A stretch of 64,000 bases of DNA from Chrysomallon squamiferum (lineage: Eukaryota; Mollusca; Gastropoda; Neomphalida; Peltospiridae): the NCBI GenBank assembly GCA_012295275.1, contig CM022677.1, positions 6,495,280 through 6,559,279 of the forward strand, read 5' to 3'. The translations under genes were made by a program, and so were the position numbers. Positions 12,459 to 25,065 of this stretch are shown here, piece by piece. The first letter of the stretch is position 1, and each line of letters opens with the position of its first letter. The notes under the pieces are model-generated. The model searched no databases, was not told the DNA's origin, and was given only the letters and a program-made list of their open reading frames with translations.

Positions 12459-12459
12459 C
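12328..12459 (+). repeat. (TTA)n/(TTG)n microsatellite
   Basis: About 130 bp of TTA with TTG and TGC variants. It lies just left of R1 copy C and may be part of it. Confidence 0.93.
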
Positions 12460-12494
12460 TCTATTTGTTCATTTTAAATTTTTTTCATATGCTT

Positions 12495-13215
12495 TTGTGT
12501 CGTTGATGTTACTGTTCATACTGTTATTGTTATTATTTCTTTATTGTTCTTGTTGTTACTGTTATTATTATAATTATTATTGTTGTTGTTGTTGTTGTTG
12601 TTATTATTATTATTATTATTATTGCTGTATGACGCACTGTATAAAATGTTCTGTTCACAGATATGAAGGATGATCTTTGACCCCTCTCTGATTACTACGT
12701 ACAAACAACGAAACTTAGTAACTGATATCTCAAAAACGTGACTAGATACTAAACTGGATAAAACACTGGGGATCTGTAAACTTGTCTTTTAAAGCCCAAA
12801 GTTACAAATCATATTTCGCCTTTTGTTCTCTATTCACGCTCGAGTTAGTTGGAGCAAGAGACTGATTCACAATAATCACAGAGGAGGGGAACAGGGCCGG
12901 TACTGAGGCTTCAGAATTTCGATGAGGAACAAAACCATATATTATTGTTTCATTTTGTTTTATATATATATTTATTTTTTATTTATTTTTATTTTTTTCC
13001 ATATTCAATTTGACTTCAGTTTTCTAGCACTTCCTAACCTATAAATAGAGAGATATGATGTTTACTAAATTCAATATTTTGACATCATCTTTCTAAAATA
13101 GATGTAATAGCAGTATCTCCTTTTTATACACTAGAACGCAACAAACACAAGACACTTTTGAAACTGTATTCGCGTTATTGCCGAACATTCACTCCATCAG
13201 TAAAGTAATTTAGTC
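12495..13215 (+). repeat. R1 dispersed repeat, copy C
   Basis: Contains the R1 middle and right part: GTGTCGTTGATGTTACTG, a (TTA)/(TTG) core, TGACGCACTGTATAAAATG, TGATCTTTGACCCCTCTC, GATTCACAATAATCACAGAG, GGAACAGGGCCGGTACTGAG, GATGAGGAACAAAACCATAT, and ends with a block (ACACTAGAACGCAACAAACA) that also occurs alone at 63845. It agrees with copy F at 60359-61400. Confidence 0.8.
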
Positions 13216-13300
13216 TTCACAGGACGACTAAATTGTTAGGCACATTTTAATTATTTTTCAAAAATTAATATCATTTTTTAAATTTAATTTTTAAATTATG

Positions 13301-13507
13301 CTAAATGAGGCGGTTAAACCAAGTCTTTACTCTGTATCCATTAATATAACATTCGATATCCAGACTTAAACAAGATTTATATCTCATGGCGCAGTATTTT
13401 ATGAGTCCGTGATCTTTCTGATTGTTGTCGTTCTGCCAGCAGAGAGAAATACTTCGTACCAGTGTCAGGTCTGTACGTGAGTTAGTCCAGTATGCGGTGC
13501 GCTGCTG
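13301..13507 (-). CDS. candidate last exon of an unrecognised minus-strand gene
   Basis: Reading on the minus strand, the acceptor-like TTTTTACACAG is followed by an open frame of 68 codons ending in TAG at 13301-13303. It starts QQRTAYWTNSRTDLTLV, continues SISLCWQNDNNQKDHGL and IKYCAMRYKSCLSLDIECY, and ends VKTWFNRLI. Composition is far richer in C, W, N and D codons than local noise, and three of its four cysteines lie between the IKYC and IECY motifs. An earlier acceptor (AATTACAG near 13530) is also possible. A diverged relative occurs on the same strand at 58738-59010, where AGATATAAATCTTGTT and ATCGAATGTTATA are kept. I do not recognise the domain. No upstream exon was identified, so it may be a gene end, a transposon-carried exon or a remnant. 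Confidence 0.35.
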   Translation of the reverse strand, partial: QQRTAYWTNSRTDLTLVRSISLCWQNDNNQKDHGLIKYCAMRYKSCLSLDIECYINGYRVKTWFNRLI

Positions 13508-13707
13508 CTGTGTAAAAACGTACATACCTGTAATTATTATTTGTTCTAAAGTAAAGACTTTCAGAATAAATGACTGATAATAATCACAAACATTGTGGCA
13601 ATAACTACTAATATTAATACTAATAATACTAATAGTAATACTTTTACTATCATTATCGCTAAATGTATACAATGCTGATAACAATAGATCTGTTAGTTAC
13701 TTTTGTT

Positions 13708-13710
<3 letters not shown>
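13508..13710. other. AT-rich sequence upstream of the 13.3 kb exon candidate
   Basis: TAATAC-type triplets around 13605-13645. No matching upstream exon is evident. Confidence 0.4.

Positions 13711-13803
<93 letters not shown>
13711..13803 (+). repeat. (GA)n microsatellite
   Basis: About 93 bp of pure GA. Confidence 0.97.
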
Positions 13804-13806
<3 letters not shown>

Positions 13807-13916
13807 CATGATACAAATTATAAAATGGGTTGTTTATTGTAAAGTTCGTTGCACAAGAGAGTAGTACAGTAGATTCATGGATAATAAGTTTACATAAAAA
13901 TTATTTTTAAAACTTT
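13804..13916. other. AT-rich spacer
   Basis: GATACATGATACAAATT just after the GA tract also occurs at 3157-3173 after the polypurine tract, so the two GA tracts share a flank. Confidence 0.5.
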
Positions 13917-14935
<1,019 letters not shown>

Positions 14936-16024
14936 GAGATTTGGTTGTTTTCTGGCAGCCAAAAAGTTATTGTTGTTAGTATAAACTTATTTACATTCGT
15001 GTAATACATTTCTTATCTCAGATCACAGCTTTGTAAAAGCACACAGAGAGATACACACACAAACACACACATTTATCTATATATATATATATATGTATGT
15101 AGTATGCACTGTGTATGTATCTATGTATGTATGTTTATATGTATGTATGTAAGTATGTATGTTATTTATATGGTTTTGTACGTTAGTGTTTAAATGTGTG
15201 TGTGTGTGTGTGTGAAAGTGTTATTGTCTTAGGCACGTTTGGATAAACTGAAATCACACATCACATGTCACGATATATATGTACATATTAACAGATATTA
15301 ATATGTTAATTATTATTATATCATGAAGTTGTGATTTCTGAGATTAATGAAATATAACAAATCTCTCAGGGTCTTGACAATCTTTTTTGCCTCTGTGTGA
15401 CAGGTCACATATTACTAAGTGTATAAATGTCTTAAGAACATTTAAATGTGGGACATTCTAAACACATCGTTTTTAATATAGCTTCAAATCAGTTTATAAG
15501 TAAAACCGCCATTAATGAAGCAACAATAATTCAAAATAATGAAACAAACTTATTATAAAACTTAAGACGCTGCAAAACGTTTGCTTCGCTAAACAGAAAA
15601 AGACTTCTAACGCTAGTTTCCACTGAATTAGTCACTGCGTGTCTACACGTGTTTCAGTCTGAAATTTTCCTCTCCTATCTCCCACTCTGTTCGAGTGTTG
15701 TCAAGACTTCTGTGTCTACGTACACACTGTGATTCAGTCTCTTTCCACACTTTTATCTGAACTTTTACACATATATTATATTACATGATTTGTAAACTAT
15801 GTAACTGTTTTTTATATTTTATTATTCATAAAAAATATATCTTCTCTTTCAGATACTAATAGGAATACTCTATAAATATTTACAAACACAAGATGTCAAA
15901 TGTACAATAATATACATATATGGAAAACATAATTTTATTTAATTTATTTTATTTATCTGGGTTCTTCTTTCATACAGTTATTTATATTTTGTTATTGGGA
16001 ATACATTTTTATCTTCTGTTTCAG

Positions 16025-16036
16025 ATACTACTAAAG
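16025..16036 (+). CDS. candidate 12-nt microexon (DTTK), copy 1
   Basis: A pyrimidine tract ending CTTCTGTTTCAG is followed by ATACTACTAAAG and then the donor GTAATA. Read in phase 1 it encodes Asp-Thr-Thr-Lys and keeps phase 1, so it could be inserted without changing frame. The same site is kept at 30510-30521 and 34974-34985. Confidence 0.25.
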
Positions 16037-16153
16037 GTAATAAACTTACACAAATACATTACACACATTACATATACCCACACATATACACATTCAAAGA
16101 CTATTTTTATCTACTGTTACAGATATACTTACTACATAAATATTTTTCCTCAG

Positions 16154-16177
16154 ATTCTGATGCCAGTGAGATGCACA
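16154..16177 (+). CDS. candidate 24-nt mini-exon (DSDASEMH), copy 1
   Basis: ATTTTTCCTCAG gives a good acceptor, and the next 24 nt read DSDASEMH in phase 1 before a weak donor GTATTA. Beyond it an in-frame TAA follows at once. The copies at 30639 and 35103 keep the coding part, but the last has lost the donor. Confidence 0.2.
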
Positions 16178-16680
16178 GTATTAAAGTATTCTCGTTAGTG
16201 TGCACACGCAAACACATCAGTACAGAACGATGGGGTACGAACCATAAATAATAAAAATAGCAATCAAATGCAGATACAGATTGTATTGGATATGGGTTGT
16301 GTTACTGAAAACATGACTTATTTTCGGAACTATACTTTACGCTCTGTTCAAATCATTCTGTTAAATGCATTTTCTCATGTGTCAGAAATGTTGACAGCAA
16401 AATAACTTACTCAAAATCGATCCTAATATATTGTTGTAATCCAGTTGAAAATTCAAACCTGTTTAGTAGCATTAGAAATAGCTGGGAAAACAGAAATCAA
16501 ACATTTTGGTTTGTTGTTGTTGTTGTTTTTTGTGTTCTTAAATAATTCGTATAGCTGGTTTCAGAATAGAAATACTAAATTTGTATTTGCTTAATTTATT
16601 TCAAAATTTAATAAAAACAAATAGTTAATATTGGTTAAAGTAGGGGTGAGTGTTTTAAAACTTCTACACCAGGACCTAGC

Positions 16681-16707
16681 TAAATAAATAAATAACAAAC
16701 AAACAAA

Positions 16708-16754
<47 letters not shown>

Positions 16755-16756
16755 AT
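16681..16756 (+). repeat. (AAAT)n microsatellite in R4
   Basis: About 19 AAAT/AAAC units; the other R4 copy carries only about seven (35878-35902). Confidence 0.95.
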
Positions 16757-16823
16757 CCTGATTATACATATATATCTACTTCCCGGGGAAATAATATTAA
16801 AAACACTTGGAATTGTTGTATAC

Positions 16824-16961
<138 letters not shown>

Positions 16962-17345
16962 TCGATAAACAGATTGTTATTATTATGACATGTTATTAAC
17001 AAATACATTTTTTTGTATGAAATGTGCGTACATTCCCAACATTTAATTTATCAGCTGCTGATTATTCTGTAAAGATATTTTCACTAAAGCAGAATTCACT
17101 TTAGGAGATTAAGGGCGTATTTACACTATATTACACAATCTAGTAAACCAGTAATGACAACAGCAACAACAACAAATAACAATAATAATAAACCGATTTT
17201 AATATGATTAAAACAATTTGATTTTCTATTTTTTTCTTCTATTCATTAATCATGTTTCTAGTTTTGTCAGAGAGATTATTGCACTGTTATTATGAGGTAT
17301 TAACGATAGCTGTCGTCATAAATAAAATAAACTGAACGAATGAAA

Positions 17346-17364
17346 AGCTTATATAGTTTATTTA

Positions 17365-17395
<31 letters not shown>

Positions 17396-17494
17396 TAGTT
17401 AAAATTGCTTTCTAAGTAACTTCATTTGCTATGTAATATTATTAACTTAAATTATGTCAGACTCTACACATGGGTTTATATTACTACAAAAATA
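17346..17494. other. AT-rich spacer with (TTA)n
   Basis: TTA run at about 17368-17395, then text resembling part of R5 (TGCTATGTAATATTATT, ACTCTACACATGG). Confidence 0.5.
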
Positions 17495-17685
17495 AGAGAT
17501 TAGCAATTCTCAGATATTTGGAAATAGGGAATTGAACAAGGGATTGAATATTATGTCAGCAGTGTTAATAGCTGACAAATATACGTAACACAATTGTTTT
17601 CTAAGTATTTTAGTTTAACACATCTTGCAGTTTACCTTACGTATTTGTTAGAAAGATGTTAACTTTCACATCATTCTTAATTCAC

Positions 17686-17748
<63 letters not shown>

Positions 17749-17880
17749 AGAATAGTGTCTCTGAATAAAACCGTCACACTTTTTTCATCATGAATGTTCG
17801 TTGAACCAGATTATTTGAAAAACATGAGCACAAAAACGACGTACAGACCAGTATGACTAATACAAGTTATCGCTTCGCTG
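17495..17880 (+). repeat. R6 dispersed repeat, copy 1
   Basis: Read in reverse complement this matches 61575-61920. Shared landmarks are TCTCAGATATTTGGAAATAG, GGGA.TTGAATATTA, CAGTGTTAATAGCTGACAAA, AACACATCTTGCAGTTTACC, AAACCGTCACACTTTT and AACATGAGCACA. The two copies differ by a large (TA)n expansion here. Confidence 0.8.
17692..17745 (+). repeat. (TA)n microsatellite in R6
   Basis: About 27 TA units; the inverted copy at 61.7 kb has only TATATGTACATATG at this point. Confidence 0.95.
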
Positions 17881-18020
17881 ATTTTCATAGATCGTTCATA
17901 TAGTGATGATAAATGATGCAGTACAAAGTCAAAGCATTTTCTAATGTCAGTGTTTCCAATATCAAATAGTTTAAATAATAATAATAATAGCTGTAATAGT
18001 AGTATTACTACAACTGCTAT

Positions 18021-18052
<32 letters not shown>

Positions 18053-18284
18053 ATAATAATAAAACGTTTTGATAGAAGATTTTCTAACAACATAACTACC
18101 TATCCATAACAACAAATTCTACTCCACAAAATTGTTAATAAAAATTACTGAATTTTTGTCTTCTTATTTAACCTGAATGTATTCTGTTCCAACCAGTGTC
18201 TCACGACATGTGTATCAGATAATTATTAACGTGTTTCTGTTTTATCCGCAGAGTGGAAAACATAAAGACATGTTTGATGTTACT
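17881..18284. other. AT-rich DNA with (TAC)n; possible acceptor before the minisatellite
   Basis: (TAC)n at about 18020-18050. At 18229-18250 the run GTTTCTGTTTTATCCGCAG looks like a strong splice acceptor, followed by AGTGGAAAACATAAAGACAT, but the next bases enter the 30-bp minisatellite, so an exon cannot be defended. Confidence 0.4.
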
Positions 18285-18993
18285 TATGTGTGTATAATGT
18301 GTGGTGTTGTTACTGATGTGTGTGTAACGTGTGGTGCTGTTACTGATGTGTGTGTAACGTGTCGTGCTGTTACTGATGTGTGTAACGTGTAGTGATGTTA
18401 CTGATGTGTGTGTAACGTGTAGTGCTGTTACTGATGTGTGTGTAACGTGTAGTGCTGTTACTGATGTGTGTAACGTGTTGTGCTGTTACTGATGTGTGTG
18501 TAACGTGTAGTGATGTTACTGATGTGTGTGTAACGTGTAGTGATGTTACTGATGTGTGTGTAACGTGTAGTGCCGTTACTGATGTGTGTGTAACGTGTAG
18601 TGATGTTACTGATGTGTGTGTAACGTGTAGTGATGTTACTGATGTGTGTGTAACGTGTCGTGCTGTTACTGATGTGTGTAACGTGTAGTGATGTTACTGA
18701 TGTGTGTGTAACGTGTAGTGCTGTTACTGATGTGTGTGTAACGTGTCGTGCTGTTACTGATGTGTGTGTAACGTGTAGTGCTGTTACTGATGTGTGTGTA
18801 ACGTGTAGTGCTGTTACTGATGTGTGTGTAACGTGTAGTGATGTTACTGATGTGTGTGTAACGTGTAGTGCTGTTACTGGTGTGTGTGTAACGTGTCGTG
18901 CTGTTACTGATGTGTGTGTAACGTGTAGTGCTGTTACTGATGTGTGTGTAACGTGTCGTGCTGTTACTGATGTGTGTGTAACGTGTAGTGCGC
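18285..18993 (+). repeat. 30-bp minisatellite, about 23 units, array 1
   Basis: The unit is close to GTGTGTAACGTGTAGTGCTG followed by TTACTGATGT. Variants differ at one position (GTGCTG, GTGATG or GTGCCG) and another (TAGTG or TCGTG). Three units lack a GT and break the frame. In one frame a unit encodes the decapeptide CVTCSAVTDV, but this is a by-product. Each unit holds GTAAC and GTTAC, an inverted pair 11 nt apart. A second array of the same unit lies at 37605-37822. Confidence 0.95.
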
Positions 18994-19311
18994 CTGCGAG
19001 GTAGTCACGTTTCCGTGTCTCGGGTTTTCCCTTTTGTTTTCTTTAACCTACCAGTCTCTTCTTCTTACTTCTGTATTCATTATTTATTTATTTATGTTTG
19101 TATTTATTTATTAATTTCTGTGTATTCCTTTAAATATGTTTTCGTTGTTTGCACGTATGAGGCAGGATATATATATATGTGTGTGTGCGAAAGTGATATG
19201 TATTGTAATCTATTTTAGAAAGATGACGCCACAATATTTATTTTTTGCACATCATATCTCTCGGCTTATAGGTTACGAAGTGTTTGAAAACTGAAATAAA
19301 AATGAACACAA
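18994..19311. other. AT-rich spacer, no gene seen
   Basis: Starts with a slightly GC-richer stretch (CGCCTGCGAGGTAGTCACG) right after the array, then (TTTA)n-like and (TA)n text. Confidence 0.5.
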
Positions 19312-19314
19312 AAA

Positions 19315-19365
<51 letters not shown>

Positions 19366-19372
19366 AAATAAA
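19312..19372 (+). repeat. (AAAT)n microsatellite
   Basis: About 14 AAAT units. Confidence 0.95.
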
Positions 19373-19389
19373 ACAAAATGAAACAATAA

Positions 19390-19800
19390 TAATCAGTCCA
19401 TTGCTCCAACTGACTCGAGTGTGCATAGAGAGGAAAAGATGAAATATGATTTGTAACACCGGGATTTAAAAGACGTATTTACAGATCCCCAGTGAGGATG
19501 CAGTTTAGTATCTAGTCACGTTTTTGAGATATCAGTTACTAAGTTTTGTTGTTTGTACGTATTAATAAGAGAGAGGGTCAAAGATCATCCTTCATATATG
19601 TGAATAGAATATTTTATACAATGCGTCATACAGAAATAATAATAATAGTAATAACAACAACAACAACAGTAGCAGCAACAAGGACAATAGGATTAATAAC
19701 AACAACCACAACAACAACAATAGTAATAAAAGTAATAACAACAATAAAGAAATAATAACGATAACTGAACAGTAACAGCAACGACACAAAAACAACCGAA
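19390..19800 (-). repeat. R1 dispersed repeat, copy E (inverted)
   Basis: On the minus strand this reads the R1 core: GTGTCGTTGCTGTTACTG, a TTG/TTA triplet core, TGACGCATTGTATAAAAT, GATGATCTTTGACCCTC, TTAGTAACTGATATCTCAAA, GATCTGTAAATACG and CACTCGAGTCAGTTGGAGCA. It ends where copies C and F continue into GGACTGATTCACAA. Confidence 0.8.
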
Positions 19801-20780
<980 letters not shown>

Positions 20781-20915
20781 CAAAGTAGAAAGGTGAGTCG
20801 CTACTTTAACAAAACAGCTTCATTTATTAAATAAATAAAAATATCCTGTTTTAAAAAAATAACAAAGAAAACACATTAAATGTTACATATCAAAACAAAT
20901 TTTATTAAAATTACT

Positions 20916-20920
<5 letters not shown>

Positions 20921-21005
<85 letters not shown>
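20921..21005 (+). repeat. (TA)n microsatellite
   Basis: About 42 TA units. Confidence 0.97.
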
Positions 21006-21008
<3 letters not shown>

Positions 21009-22715
21009 ATGTTTGTCCTCTTTTTCCAGTCATTAACTTAATGCATTAAGTTGTGACATTACAAGAAATTAGTTCAATCTAAATTTGTTAACAGTCAGTG
21101 TTAAAAGTAACATGACAGTTGATATGTAAAACCTGTTAGCGCTTATGTTTATTATTATATTAAGTTTCAGATTTCCAGTTCACAATCTTATGTCTGAAAC
21201 AATTTCTATGCTGAAATAAAACAAGTTTATTTTTGCATTCAGCTTTCTTAGATTAAGCTTACATTTGGCATCATTTTGTAGTATATATAAGATTTTAGAA
21301 AAAGAGATTGCGTTGGGCATCAACTAATAATAGTTAACATAACAAAAAATAGAAATGATAATAATAATGTTTTCTTACTGAGTAATGTTTTACTTTCTCA
21401 ATGGTAACAAGTCTCCTAGCACTTTGACATTCATGATTTGTTCACCGTTCAAACATGGATGTTTTGGGATATTTAATGTTTGTTTCTATGCGTGAAAGAG
21501 AGGAGTTCTTTAATATTTGACATTGTCAAGTTAATTCAGTTGACACAAGAGAAATATGATTAAAAATAAAACAACATCACAAATATACGCAAACTACGAG
21601 CATAATTGTAATTGTAAATTATAATAAATGTTATTATTTTTATAAGTGTAATTAATCTAATCTCTCTCTCTCTGAGATACACCTGCATATACGTGTGTGT
21701 GTGTGTGAGTGTGTGTATGGCTGTGAAACAAATATCACAGAGTAAAATTATTATTTTATGACAATATAATTAAATTGATTTCCCGATATTAATTATTATA
21801 TGAAATGTGGTGATAATGTGCAGATGATTCGCTCTCTGTTTATCTACAGCTTCGTCAATAAATTTACAAAAATAAACGTAATTTATTTTAACATAGGTTG
21901 CCGCTTCTTTGTGTTTTTTGTCGCTACTTTCTTTTATTTGTCATTTCGACCGTTTCTTTCCTGTGGAAAATGTATCCACACATATTTTTTTCTCAGGAAA
22001 GAAAAGGTCAAATGACAAAGTCAAATCTCCGTCTTTTGTTCAGTTAATAGCATCAAGGGGAAAAAAAGCAAAAAAAAAAAAAACAACAAAACATCTTGAA
22101 TTTGGCCACTGCAAGGAGATTAAGATAAGATTTTGTTTCATTGAAGAACAAAGGAGATTTTTCTTCTTCTGCTTCTATCTTTCTTTCTTTTTCTTTTTTT
22201 CTGTTATATATCTTTTCAAGTCTCGATTCACCGCATAACCTATTTTGAAACTGGTTCAGATAACAATTTAATTTGTTATACAACACAAACGTACAATTGG
22301 TCACGTTTCAACATAATTTATGTCAGTATTAAATTAATTTCCCTATCTAAAATATTATAATATGAATTTAATCAAATTTATTTCCCGATTTAATAGTCGA
22401 CAGTATGTATACATATTAATATTTCTGAATGTAATTTATGTACTTATAACTACCTCGCTCAGTCTGTATAAATGTAACCTACAAATAATAATTTTTTTAT
22501 AAAGTGACTCTTTTCATCTAAGAAAAGAAAGAAAGAAACTTTTTTATATACGTGAGTAAAAGTTATTATTTTCTGTCAGAGAGAATATCAGTATTTTTTA
22601 TATTATATTTGTTTAAAGTTTAAATAATAAACTATCTGGAATGAGGGTTTTCTTAAATATATCATTAATCACGATGAATAAAATACTCGAGCGAAAAGGA
22701 AGATGTTTTAAATTA
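21006..22715. other. 1.7 kb AT-rich DNA, no gene seen
   Basis: No coding-like frame; a Lys/Phe-rich frame around 21909-22238 comes from A- and T-runs. Short (CT)n and (GT)n near 21660-21715. Confidence 0.6.
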
Positions 22716-22719
22716 CACA

Positions 22720-22925
22720 CCTAAAAACACACGTATACACACACATCGACATACACACAACACAAATACATTCACATATATACACATACATACACAACTC
22801 ACACATACATACACATACCCACAAACACAACACACACACACATACATACAGAATACACACAACGCATACAGACACATTCACGCACAATACACCAACACAC
22901 ATGCACACACATACACACAGACTTA
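22720..22925 (+). repeat. degenerate (CA)n/(ACAT)n tract
   Basis: About 200 bp of CACA, CATACA and CACATA words. The Cys/Val-rich minus frame across it is an artefact. Confidence 0.9.
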
Positions 22926-23309
22926 CAACCACATCCTACATGTTCAGTTTAACAGAAGTTTAGATTCTGTTTGTTTATCGATGCGAAACATACTTGGCTG
23001 TTTAGTCACGTTTTGAATTCACGCTGACAAAATTAATAAAAAAGGTCCTGATAAATAGTGTGCAGTATGTGAAGTCGAACATATTTGTTAAAATTCATCA
23101 CAAGCAGTAATTAAAAATAAATAAATAAATAAAGTAAAATAACAAAAGTATTTAACAGATTAATGTATTATTATTAGCAGTTTTGTGATAATGGTTATAA
23201 AAGTATTAGTATTAATAGTAGTAGTTGTTGCTCCTGTACAATATTTTTTATCCTTAATTTTTTGTTTTAATATTTATTATTATTATTATTATTATTATCA
23301 TTATTATTA
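22926..23309. other. AT-rich DNA with (TTA)n, no gene seen
   Basis: (AAAT)n at about 23115-23130 and (TTA)n at 23274-23310 leading into R2. Confidence 0.5.
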
Positions 23310-23481
23310 TTTAATCGATAGTTAAGTTAAATGATAAGATACAGATGTAAAATTGTTTAGTTTAAATTAACAGTTTGAATCAGTTCTCTGATAAAAAGAA
23401 TAGCACATACATTTATTCTTTTTAAAATTTTGTTTGGTCAAGAAATGTGGTTAATTTCTGATTATTAATCATACACCAAAG

Positions 23482-23490
<9 letters not shown>
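23310..23490 (-). repeat. R2 dispersed repeat, left part, inverted copy
   Basis: Diverged minus-strand R2: TAACTTAACTATCGATTAAA, TTTAAACTAAACAATTTTAC, TTGACCAAACAAAATTTTAA and TTAATAATCAGAAATTAACC. Compare 556-765 and 27030-27230. Confidence 0.7.
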
Positions 23491-23518
<28 letters not shown>

Positions 23519-23563
23519 ATACACACACACACACATACAGACAACAAACACAAACACACAAGG
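23484..23563 (+). repeat. (CA)n microsatellite
   Basis: About 80 bp of CA with small interruptions. Confidence 0.93.
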
Positions 23564-23579
23564 ATACACAGATACTCAT

Positions 23580-24632
23580 ATAAAGCTTTATAAAATGTAC
23601 GTAAAAAATCATTAATAAATAACAGATTATATCGGAATCCTGCTATTGGAACAATTAGCTGGGTGCAAACAACGAGGAATTATTATTGTTGAGAACTAAA
23701 CGTTGAAGTTGAAATACTTGATATTGTTCAAAAGAATTTAGAAGAACACTTTCTTACTAGTTATTCAGTTACCTGTTCATACGAAGAATCCCTGAAGAAG
23801 TTCAGAAGCGAACTTGTAAATTTTTCAACTTTTTACAATTGTGATTATTTAAAAGATTATGGGAATCTAGAATCTGTGTATTAGATAACATTATTTCAGA
23901 CTTTACTAAACGTGTACGTTGGACTTTAAGAAAATGACTTTGTTGGATAGTGTAATCGATGTAATGAAGGATTACATTAAAGATGGCTTGGGAGATGAGT
24001 TAGACGGTGAATGGTTGATAAGTACTGTTGAAACGTGCAGAGAATACGATTTAGATGACATACGCGGTCGAATGTGTTTACTACGTTGGTACATAGACGA
24101 AGAACATGAAGACTACAAAGAACATGTTGATTAACTGAAGATGATATTGAAGACATGTTACTGACTATCCGCATAGAAAATATCATGAAAGATGACTTGA
24201 CCATTAAAATCATGGCTTATGATGAACAATCTATGGGTGAAATAAGATCACGTTACAGAAGTGTTATTACATGTTTGAGGAAAGAAATCTACGACGTGGA
24301 GATGAAGTTAATCAGAACACGTACTTAAATGCATCGAAGTTCAATAGTTTAGAGATTGTTCTATGTTCATAAAGAGTCTATTATTAGACGTGAATATGTA
24401 CGGTGGGGCTTTGAAGATGAAGATATATCGACCATTGCAACAGTTGCTTTGAAATTCAGTCAAAGTTAAATAAATGAATTTAATAATAGTATTTGTTTTA
24501 TATTATAAACAACAAAAAAATATTGGTATTCAATTTTTATTCAAGCAAAGCAAAAGCATACAAAACAATCAAATAAGTTATAATCATTTATTTTTCATCT
24601 CTAGACACCAGCAAATAAAGCTTTATAAAATG
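23580..24632 (+). mobile_element. possible inserted segment bounded by 18-bp direct repeats
   Basis: ATAAAGCTTTATAAAATG occurs at 23580-23597 and again at 24615-24632, exact over 18 nt. Between them lies the intronless broken gene described next and little simple repeat. This is what a target-site duplication around a retrocopied or transposed gene would look like. No poly(A) tail abuts the right repeat, and the word itself is AT-rich, so chance or a small local duplication is possible. Confidence 0.35.
23693..24469 (+). pseudogene. broken intronless gene, unrecognised acidic helical protein
   Basis: Three coding-like frames follow each other on the plus strand. Frame one, 23693-23884, has 63 codons and includes ILDIVQKNLEEHFLTSY and SLKKFRSELVNFSTFY, ending in TAG. 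Frame two starts at ATG 23934 and runs to a TAA at 24132; it includes LLDSVIDVMKDYIKDGLGDE and DDIRGRMCLLRWYIDEEHED. A one-base shift at about 24130 opens LTEDDIEDMLLTIRIENIMK to a TAA at 24326. After one further stop (24350) the frame resumes as YVHKESIIRREYVRWGFEDE and ends at 24467, overlapping an AATAAA (24469-24474). IRGRMCLLRWYIDEEHED and IRSRYRSVITCLRKEIYD look like two copies of one helical repeat. High Asp/Glu content and varied codons argue for a once-functional gene; the shift and stops argue it is now dead. Family unknown. Confidence 0.5.
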
Positions 24633-24925
24633 CTTCGTAATACAGTGGTTAGTTTTGCATCAAGCCAACATCACAATCTAACAAGTGTGAATAACATTCA
24701 AATAACCCACAAAACAAACTTTAAAGAGCAAAAAAAGTAAAAAAATTATTACGAAATTAAATATAATTAACATAACAAAATGTTACATGAAAACAGTTTA
24801 CGTAATTTATTGGTTTTTTTAAAATTATTTTAGGAAATTGAAAAAAGAAAATTATATTTATTCACTTAGTTATTTTATTTTATATATATTTATTTTTTAT
24901 TATTATTATTTTTTTTTACAATAGT
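24633..24925. other. AT-rich DNA downstream of two convergent units
   Basis: T-rich runs near 24875-24917. The receptor gene on the minus strand ends just to the right. Confidence 0.45.
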
Positions 24926-24931
24926 TTTATT
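24926..24931 (-). terminator. polyadenylation signal AATAAA of the receptor gene
   Basis: On the minus strand AATAAA lies 76 bp beyond the predicted stop codon (25007), a usual distance for a short 3' UTR. This supports 25065-25007 being the last exon. Confidence 0.55.
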
Positions 24932-25006
24932 CACACACACACAAAACACACATATAACACTGAATTCAGTTTCACACATTTGGTTTGTGACGTCAACACG
25001 GGTTTG

Positions 25007-25065
25007 TCAGAACGGGTTGTAAAACACTGCGGTGGAAACTGAAATGATAAGCACCACAACTCCTC
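25007..25065 (-). CDS. receptor gene exon 4: hydrophobic C-terminus and stop
   Basis: Acceptor TTTTTATTTTTTAG, phase 1, encodes GGVVVLIISVSTAVFYNPF then TGA. The hydrophobic run is about 15 residues with almost nothing behind it. This fits a GPI-attachment signal (small residues S, G, N in the stalk could serve as the anchor site) or a membrane segment lacking a cytoplasmic tail. Plus-strand relatives are at 31435 and 38010. Confidence 0.6.

Noticed and set aside
15920-16198. 92-codon hydrophobic frame across R3
   Set aside because: It reads through splice-like sites and T-rich DNA, and is not kept in R3 copies 2 and 3.
18285-18993. CRISPR-like direct repeats
   Set aside because: Units are contiguous without unique spacers, and the window is eukaryotic.
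18177-19004. Cysteine-rich protein with CVTCSAVTDV repeats
   Set aside because: The repeat follows the 30-bp DNA period, three units lack two bases and break the frame, and there is no plausible start or signal peptide. It is a minisatellite by-product.
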